64,000 bases of DNA from an uncultured Bacteroidota bacterium (GTDB lineage Bacteria > Bacteroidota > Bacteroidia > 2-12-FULL-35-15): positions 1-64,000 of the forward strand of contig CAINDA010000035.1 in the NCBI GenBank assembly GCA_903847205.1, read 5' to 3'. Below, piece by piece: positions 58,700 through 64,000 of this stretch. A program made the position numbers and the translations under genes. The notes beneath the pieces are model-generated. The model was not told the DNA's origin and ran no database searches. It saw nothing but the letters and a program-made list of their open reading frames with translations. The first letter of the stretch is position 1. Each line of letters opens with the position of its first letter.

Positions 58700-58824
58700 A
58701 AGGAATTTTAGTAACTAATAAAATTTTAACATTTTTTAGATATTGTGCCCGAAATTGCCAGCAAAATTTAAGGATTTGATAACATTGAAAATGACTGTAG
58801 CGGCTTGTTAAGCCTCTAATTAAA

Positions 58825-60843
58825 TCAATGCTGAATCACTATTTTTTTTGTAAGCGTTTTGTTATTTGTTACAATCCTGCATAAATAAATACCATCAGCT
58901 AATCTGCCGGTATCGAAATGAAACTGACAGATTCCTTGGGCAAATTTTGAATCAGCAATTACGTCTTTTTCTTTTCCGGCAATGTCGGTTATACAAATTT
59001 TTAAAGAAGAAGGCTCCGACAAATAAATTTCAAATGTACACGATGTTTTTGCAGGGTTAGGAAAAAACTTTGCTGATAAATTATCTACAGGATTCTCATT
59101 TATACCGATTGTTGTTCCCGCTAAAACAGTAACATTTTTAAAATCTTCTACGCTGTCACCCAATGTATTTTTTACCAGAAGGCGTAAAATATAAGTACCC
59201 GGGCTAAGGCCTGCAGTGTTCCATTTTGCGAGCTCACTGTGCCGTATTTCAACTAAAGAATCACGCACATTTTTTGTCCAGCTGACAGCACCTTGACGCT
59301 GGTAATACATACTGTAACTGGTGAAATCCATCCAGCTGCCCTGCGGTCCCTGGTCAATCCATGCAGAGCCTCGTATTGAAATTAATGAATCACTGTGTGC
59401 TGTTGAAGGCGATTCTATATTTTCCATCCATGCAATACTGCCATCGTAGGGTATAGGATCTGCAGCCAGGCTGTTCTGCACTGAAACAAGAAGGCTGCTC
59501 CCAATTGAAGACGGGCCTTGAAAAGGCAGTGTGCTGTATGACAAAACAAAAATTCCGTTCCGTTCGCTTCTTGCTGTTGAATATACGGTCGTATTCGAAG
59601 CAAAAATGGTACTTGTATCGGTTGCCCAGAAATAACCTCCTGAACCATCCAATAAAAACTGCTGTGATAAAATTTGAGCATGCTGCTGGGTTCCAACCTC
59701 ACCAAGAGTGCAGCCGCTTATATTCACGTGCGATGAATCAAAAGCGTATAAGCTCCATGTTTGAACATTACAATTCATCAGATGCAAATGTCTGTCAGAA
59801 AGCGGTAGCACAGTATTTGAATAAAAAGTATTGTCAACTAAACCTGTAACGCTCACAGAGTCCCGATGCTGGAACCATGCGCCTACTGCTCTTATATTGG
59901 AATTAGAAAGAGTAATATTAGAACCATTAACAGGCATCAAAGCCCACCAAACATTGTAGCAGGTATCTGCATTTACATGATAATTTATTCCGGCCACACC
60001 GGCTGTAGTGTTATTAAAAACATAATGCGGCACAGTATCTCCCTGAGGAAAAGAATAATTAACAACAGCAGTATTTGGAAGCTGATGCCAGAGCAATAAG
60101 GTATCAACATGATTAAATGAAGCATTACACTTATCTGATAAAATATATTCGCCGCCAAGATTTAAACCATGAATTTGAATAGATGCGCTTCCAAAAAGTC
60201 CTGCAGTAGTCCAGTCGCGCTGATGTATATTATTCATTGATACCAGGCCCGAATCGCCGATAACTAAATTGTGAGACATGCCGCTGTAATTAAACGAGCA
60301 AGAATTAAAGTAAGCAGAGCCATGCTGGACCACAATGAAAGAACGCTGGTAAAAATATTGCTGCGGGAATGTGAGAGAACTTGAATCGGCAATCACCTTA
60401 CCGGTTTGAAAGACATATACATCGCCATATTCAGTAACTGATGCATTGCGAATTATCAGAACACCGTTGTTAAAAACAAAGATTGGTCCTGTATGCACAT
60501 ACTGGCCGGTAATAATAAGTGTATCATGCGGCACAGCACCCACAAAAACGGTATCAAGGGATTTGCTGTGTGGAAGAGATGAAAAATTCTGCAGCTGCAT
60601 TTTTTTTACCTCATTCATTTTATTAATGATGCTGAGTGCACTATGCGTATGAGCAGATTTAACAGCACTTATTGATGCATCTGGAGACTTACCTCCTTCG
60701 CTTGTAAAGGAATTATATACAGCATTGTTGATAGCACTCTGGGGAAAATCGGGATGATTTGCCGCCGGGACTTTTTCGTTTTGAGCCTTCCCTTTATTAA
60801 ATGAACAAGCATATATAAGTGTAAGCAGTAAGAGTTTTTTCAT
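58825..60843 (-). CDS. Secreted protein with T9SS type A sorting domain
   Basis: A 672-residue exported protein. Signal peptide 1-20 (ends NKGKAQ). Residues about 125-470 look like a right-handed parallel beta-helix, with short repeating turns (GVLIIRNASVTEYGDVYVFQ, HLHLMNCNVQTWSLYAFDSS, HVNISGCTLGEVG). Residues 505-575 are an Ig-like segment (SPGTYILRLLVKNTLGDSVE), and the last 80 residues are the T9SS type A domain with FFPNPAKTSCTFEIYLSEPS, ITDIAGKEKDV, DGIYLCRIVTNNKTLTKKIV. It is surface-bound or released. Beta-helix proteins often bind or degrade polysaccharides; no catalytic motif is recognised. Confidence 0.88.
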   Translation of the reverse strand: MKKLLLLTLIYACSFNKGKAQNEKVPAANHPDFPQSAINNAVYNSFTSEGGKSPDASISAVKSAHTHSALSIINKMNEVKKMQLQNFSSLPHSKSLDTVFVGAVPHDTLIITGQYVHTGPIFVFNNGVLIIRNASVTEYGDVYVFQTGKVIADSSSLTFPQQYFYQRSFIVVQHGSAYFNSCSFNYSGMSHNLVIGDSGLVSMNNIHQRDWTTAGLFGSASIQIHGLNLGGEYILSDKCNASFNHVDTLLLWHQLPNTAVVNYSFPQGDTVPHYVFNNTTAGVAGINYHVNADTCYNVWWALMPVNGSNITLSNSNIRAVGAWFQHRDSVSVTGLVDNTFYSNTVLPLSDRHLHLMNCNVQTWSLYAFDSSHVNISGCTLGEVGTQQHAQILSQQFLLDGSGGYFWATDTSTIFASNTTVYSTARSERNGIFVLSYSTLPFQGPSSIGSSLLVSVQNSLAADPIPYDGSIAWMENIESPSTAHSDSLISIRGSAWIDQGPQGSWMDFTSYSMYYQRQGAVSWTKNVRDSLVEIRHSELAKWNTAGLSPGTYILRLLVKNTLGDSVEDFKNVTVLAGTTIGINENPVDNLSAKFFPNPAKTSCTFEIYLSEPSSLKICITDIAGKEKDVIADSKFAQGICQFHFDTGRLADGIYLCRIVTNNKTLTKKIVIQH

Positions 60844-61006
60844 GTTTAAATATTATTTAGTATTTCAGTGCATTAGTCAAATTTAGTTTTATTTTTTTTA
60901 ATGATCCGGATGCGAGTTATAAAAAAAGTGCAGATGCGGAATGAAATTAGCAAAACCGTAATAAAAACTGAAAGTCGAAATGTAATTTTAACTCATTCTT
61001 TATCCT

Positions 61007-61014
61007 TATTTTTG
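61007..61014 (+). promoter_or_regulatory. Candidate -7 element TATTTTTG
   Basis: Exact TAnnTTTG match 17 bases before the ATG of the M43 metalloprotease gene. Confidence 0.5.
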
Positions 61015-61031
61015 AATTAAATTTTACTGTA

Positions 61032-63137
61032 ATGAAACAACTTTTATTTTTTATTCTTACAATCACTACTGCAATAAATAGTTTTGCTCAGGAAGAAATA
61101 AAACACTGCGGAGCCGATGAAATGCGTATTTCAACGCTTAAACAATATCCGAAAATTGCAGCTGCCGTTGTAAAGCGGGATGCTCAATTAGAAACCTTTA
61201 CCCAGCAGTTTACTGCCGATTTTTATAATAAAAGAGTAAGCGCTGCAACTTATATTATTCCGGTAGTATTTCATGTAATTCATAATTACGGTGTTGAAAA
61301 TATTTCAGATGCTCAGATACTTGACGGCATAGATATTTTGAACAAAACATTCCGTAAACAGCTGGCAGATACGGCTTCTATTGTATCAGTTTTTAAACCT
61401 CTTCATGCCGACTGCGATATTGAGTTCCGATTGGCTCAGTTAGATCCAAACGGGCATTGCACCAGCGGTATCAATCGTATTGCCTCGCCATTAACTGCTA
61501 TAGGCGATCAGTCAGTAAAAGCACTTATTCATTGGCCTCCTGCTAAATATTTGAATGTATATATCGTTGCCAATGCAGCAGGACTCGCCGGGCATTGTGT
61601 TTGGCCGAGTGATGCAGACACAATTCCCGCATGGGACGGTATTGTTATAGGTTATAATTATGTCGGCAGCATAGGTACATCCAATTATACTCAGTCGGTT
61701 GCTCTGGCACATGAGTGCGGGCATTACCTGAATTTACAGCACATTTGGGGCGGCAACAATGTTCCGGGATTTTATTATTATCCCTGCGCCGATCCAAACA
61801 AAGACTGCGCTGTAGATGATTTGGTTGCCGATACACCTCCCACAATCGGATGGCTCAGCTGCAACCTCACAGGTGCTTCATGCGGTAATACTGTGGATAT
61901 GGTTCAAAATGCTATGGATTATTCTTATTGCAACAGGATGTTCACCTACGGGCAGAAAGCAAGAATGCAGGCCTGTTTAAACTCACCGATTGCTTCAAGA
62001 AATAATTTATGGCAGACTGCCAACCTCATTGCAACAGGAGTATTAAACCCTCCTGCCCCGCTGTGCGGAGCCAATTTCACAAGTAACAAAACTGTAGTAT
62101 GCCAGAATTCATCCAATGCAATTACCTATACAAACACTTCTTATAACGGAACATTTACCAGTGTTTTATGGACATTCCCAGGAGGAACCCCGTCTTCATC
62201 AACAGCAAACAGCCCGGTAGTTACCTATACAGTTCCCGGAAAATATGATGTAACATTAAAAGTAAAAAACGGAAACGATTCAGCAGTTTTGGCTAAAACA
62301 GCCTGCGTTTCTGTACTTCCAAGCACTGGAAATGTATATCCCTTCACTGAAAGTTTTGAAACCACTGCTTCTCTTGACGGCCTGCAATGGTTCTCCAACA
62401 GCTTTGATACTATCAATAAATGGCAGCTCACAAATACTGCATCATTCAGCGGTTCAAAATCAATAATGCTCAATAATTTTAATAATACAATGAGCACAAA
62501 AGATGAACTGTACAGCAGCATCATTAATTTAACAGGGGCATCGGCATTGAACCTCAGCTTCAAATATGCTTATGCCAGAAAAGATACCAGCAGCCATGAC
62601 CATCTTCAATTATATATTTCAAGCAACTGCAACAATACGTGGATACAGCGCCTTGATCTGGTAAGCCCTGAATTGGAAACAGTGCCTTTAACTGCAGCTT
62701 CTTTTACTCCGGCAAACAGCAGTGAATGGAAACAGGCATCAGCTGTGATTCCTGTGCCCTTTATGAATTCTAGTTTCAGATTTAAATTTGTTTATATTTC
62801 GAATGGAGGAAACAATATTTATATCGACGATATAAATTTAGATGTAAACGCGGGGATAAATAATTTTGATGCTCTAAACAGTTCTTTCAGGCTGTTTCCT
62901 AATCCAGCAAAGGAGCAGGTTAATATTGCGTTTACATTACCGGAAGCAAAAAAAATCAACTTCTCAGTTTTAAATGTATTAGGGCAGACAATTTATAATG
63001 CAGGCAGCGAATATTATGGAGCAGGAGAACACAGTATAAACCTTGATATTACGGCTATTCCATCAGGAATGTATTTTGTAAAAGTATCTGATGGAATAAG
63101 TGATTTTAAGAAACCTCTGGTAATTATATCAAATTAA
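61032..63137 (+). CDS. M43 (pappalysin-like) zinc metalloprotease, T9SS cargo
   Basis: A 701-residue secreted protease. Signal peptide 1-19 (ends NSFAQ); propeptide (about 20-70); M43 catalytic domain (about 75-330) with zinc motif ALAHECGHYLNLQHIWGG (His227, Glu228, His231, His237) and Met-turn region NAMDYSYCNRMF; a PKD domain (345-425, VLWTFPGGTPSSS, VPGKYDVTLKVKNG); a jelly-roll-like domain (440-615); and a T9SS type A C-terminal domain (620-701, LFPNPAKEQVNIAFTLPEAK, NVLGQTIYN). It resembles cytophagalysin-class enzymes that cut extracellular proteins. A lipoprotein gene follows after 13 bases. Confidence 0.94.
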   Translation: MKQLLFFILTITTAINSFAQEEIKHCGADEMRISTLKQYPKIAAAVVKRDAQLETFTQQFTADFYNKRVSAATYIIPVVFHVIHNYGVENISDAQILDGIDILNKTFRKQLADTASIVSVFKPLHADCDIEFRLAQLDPNGHCTSGINRIASPLTAIGDQSVKALIHWPPAKYLNVYIVANAAGLAGHCVWPSDADTIPAWDGIVIGYNYVGSIGTSNYTQSVALAHECGHYLNLQHIWGGNNVPGFYYYPCADPNKDCAVDDLVADTPPTIGWLSCNLTGASCGNTVDMVQNAMDYSYCNRMFTYGQKARMQACLNSPIASRNNLWQTANLIATGVLNPPAPLCGANFTSNKTVVCQNSSNAITYTNTSYNGTFTSVLWTFPGGTPSSSTANSPVVTYTVPGKYDVTLKVKNGNDSAVLAKTACVSVLPSTGNVYPFTESFETTASLDGLQWFSNSFDTINKWQLTNTASFSGSKSIMLNNFNNTMSTKDELYSSIINLTGASALNLSFKYAYARKDTSSHDHLQLYISSNCNNTWIQRLDLVSPELETVPLTAASFTPANSSEWKQASAVIPVPFMNSSFRFKFVYISNGGNNIYIDDINLDVNAGINNFDALNSSFRLFPNPAKEQVNIAFTLPEAKKINFSVLNVLGQTIYNAGSEYYGAGEHSINLDITAIPSGMYFVKVSDGISDFKKPLVIISN

Positions 63138-63150
63138 TTTCAAAAAGGAA

Positions 63151-63786
63151 ATGGCTCCCAATTTACATTTGAAAAATATCGCATTTATATTTCTTATTAT
63201 TCCATTGCTTAATTCATGTGTTACTCAGCATAAATTAATGACAGCAAAAACATTGCGTGTTATAGATAGAACTCCATATTTAATTGACCCCTTTGAAGAC
63301 TCCAAATACTTGCAGTTTTCTTCTGTGCAGATCTATAAAAAAGATTTTCTAACAACTTTAAAAAGCAAATTAGAAGAAGACAATATATCTGTAGTAGTTG
63401 ATTCAGTGCAACAAATTACAGATTACACACTTATTCTGTCAAAACTAAATATTAAGGAAACTATTATTGATTCTATTCTAGATGATATTTCTTCACCGGA
63501 TAACGGACAGACATTCTCTCTGCATGTTTGCACCATCTCTGCGGAAACTTCTATCTATAATTCAAAAGCTGTTCTTCTGGATGATTTTGCAAAAACTGAT
63601 TACAGTATTGAAGATTTGAGGGAGAGTCCCACTTTCACTGACTTTTTACTCGCTTTAATTTTCAGACACACCAAATGCTGCAGGTGCAAGGTGAGAAATC
63701 TTGCCTACAATATTTTTGAATACGTTGCCGAAGGCTGTGCAAAAAGTACTGCCAATGCAGTTGTTAACAGGATTATTAAACTATAG
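63151..63786 (+). CDS. Putative lipoprotein of unknown function
   Basis: A 211-residue protein with a lipoprotein signal ([14 protein letters not shown], Cys23). AAAAAGGAA just before the ATG is a fair ribosome-binding site. The mature part is mixed alpha-beta ([52 protein letters not shown]) and near the end has a Cys-rich spot [10 protein letters not shown]. It follows the M43 protease by 13 bases, so both are on one transcript. The stop overlaps the end of the convergent acetyl-CoA synthetase gene by six bases. Not recognised. Confidence 0.75.
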   Translation: MAPNLHLKNIAFIFLIIPLLNSCVTQHKLMTAKTLRVIDRTPYLIDPFEDSKYLQFSSVQIYKKDFLTTLKSKLEEDNISVVVDSVQQITDYTLILSKLNIKETIIDSILDDISSPDNGQTFSLHVCTISAETSIYNSKAVLLDDFAKTDYSIEDLRESPTFTDFLLALIFRHTKCCRCKVRNLAYNIFEYVAEGCAKSTANAVVNRIIKL

Positions 63787-64000
63787 AACAGCTCCTATTT
63801 TAATTTCTTCAACCACTGACGGATCAAGCAATGTAGAAGTATCGCCGATATTAGCTAAATCATTTTCTGCGATCTTGCGTAAAATTCTTCTCATAATTTT
63901 TCCGCTTCTCGTTTTCGGAAGTCCTTTCACGATCTGTATTTTATCAGGCTTTGCAATAGGGCCCATATATTTTGTAACAGTCTGAATTATTTCACTCTTC
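63781..64000 (-). CDS. acs: Acetyl-CoA synthetase, C-terminal part (cut by window edge)
   Basis: The last 72 codons of a longer gene entering from the right edge. The translation contains [20 protein letters not shown] followed by [17 protein letters not shown], and ends [16 protein letters not shown] plus a short tail. This is the conserved C-terminal domain of acetate-CoA ligase, including the Lys of PKTRSGK that adenylates acetate and is the site of regulatory acetylation. The main domain and start are outside the window. Acs activates acetate to acetyl-CoA. Confidence 0.9.
   Translation of the reverse strand, partial: KSEIIQTVTKYMGPIAKPDKIQIVKGLPKTRSGKIMRRILRKIAENDLANIGDTSTLLDPSVVEEIKIGAVL

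Noticed and set aside
1-64000. rRNA, tRNA, riboswitches, insertion sequences, prophage or replication origin
   Set aside because: I looked for conserved rRNA and tRNA words, transposase and integrase motifs and found none that could be supported by eye; small RNAs cannot be excluded.

Overview
The window looks like chromosomal DNA of a free-living, AT-rich member of the Bacteroidota. The evidence is a set of lineage hallmarks: secreted proteins with type IX secretion (T9SS) C-terminal signals of both the 'NPAK...' type A and the 'SPNGDGIND' type B form, a GldA-like ABC ATPase, a PorE-like TPR/beta-propeller protein, a carboxypeptidase-regulatory-like TonB receptor, DUF4296 and YHS lipoproteins, a futalosine-pathway mqnA, and repeated TAnnTTTG promoter elements, some lying only a few bases before the start codon. 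No rRNA, tRNA, CRISPR array, transposase or phage gene was seen, so the genus is not determined.

Layout. 1-2.9 kb: secreted proteins, one cut by the left edge. 3.1-8.2 kb: two tandem paralogous TPR-transmembrane-SpoIIE phosphatases, one with an added PAS domain. 8.4-8.7 kb: a degenerate 21-bp tandem array. 8.7-15.5 kb: an accessory run of short, mostly same-strand genes (lipoproteins, SRPBCC, PhnB-like VOC, DoxX, GNAT, YCII, YHS, SpoIIAA-like, DinB) separated by long spacers with hairpins and gene fragments. 15.7-21.4 kb: a 1885-residue adhesin with twelve 85-residue SprB-like repeats. 21.6-31.6 kb: dtd-rsgA, gldA-like ATPase, M13 peptidase, PorE-like protein, mqnA and a TonB receptor. 31.8-32.1 kb: a second, unrelated-sequence 21-bp array. 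32.2-36.4 kb: a 1400-residue PKD adhesin. 36.7-48.3 kb: purB, TPR protein, a DECR-like reductase and acyl-CoA dehydrogenase pair, OmpA protein, X-Pro peptidase-like hydrolase, tyrS and an epimerase. 48.3-58.7 kb: DUF4296, SDR, VOC, small accessory genes, a frameshifted DUF72 gene next to an acyltransferase, pyrC, M28 peptidase, TolB-like protein and a polyprenol-phosphate glycosyltransferase. 58.8-64 kb: two T9SS cargo proteins including an M43 metalloprotease, a lipoprotein, and the C-terminus of acetyl-CoA synthetase at the right edge.

How it fits together. Much of the window serves the cell surface: at least four large exported proteins carry T9SS signals, accompanied by GldA-like and PorE-like components related to gliding and secretion, while the remaining blocks are housekeeping (translation, purine, pyrimidine, menaquinone, fatty-acid and acetate metabolism). 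The most unusual elements are the two intergenic arrays with exact 21-bp periodicity and partial dyad symmetry, the small-gene accessory region, a TyrRS with a changed HIGH motif, a leaderless 37-codon ORF coupled to an unknown gene, and the frameshift in the DUF72 gene.
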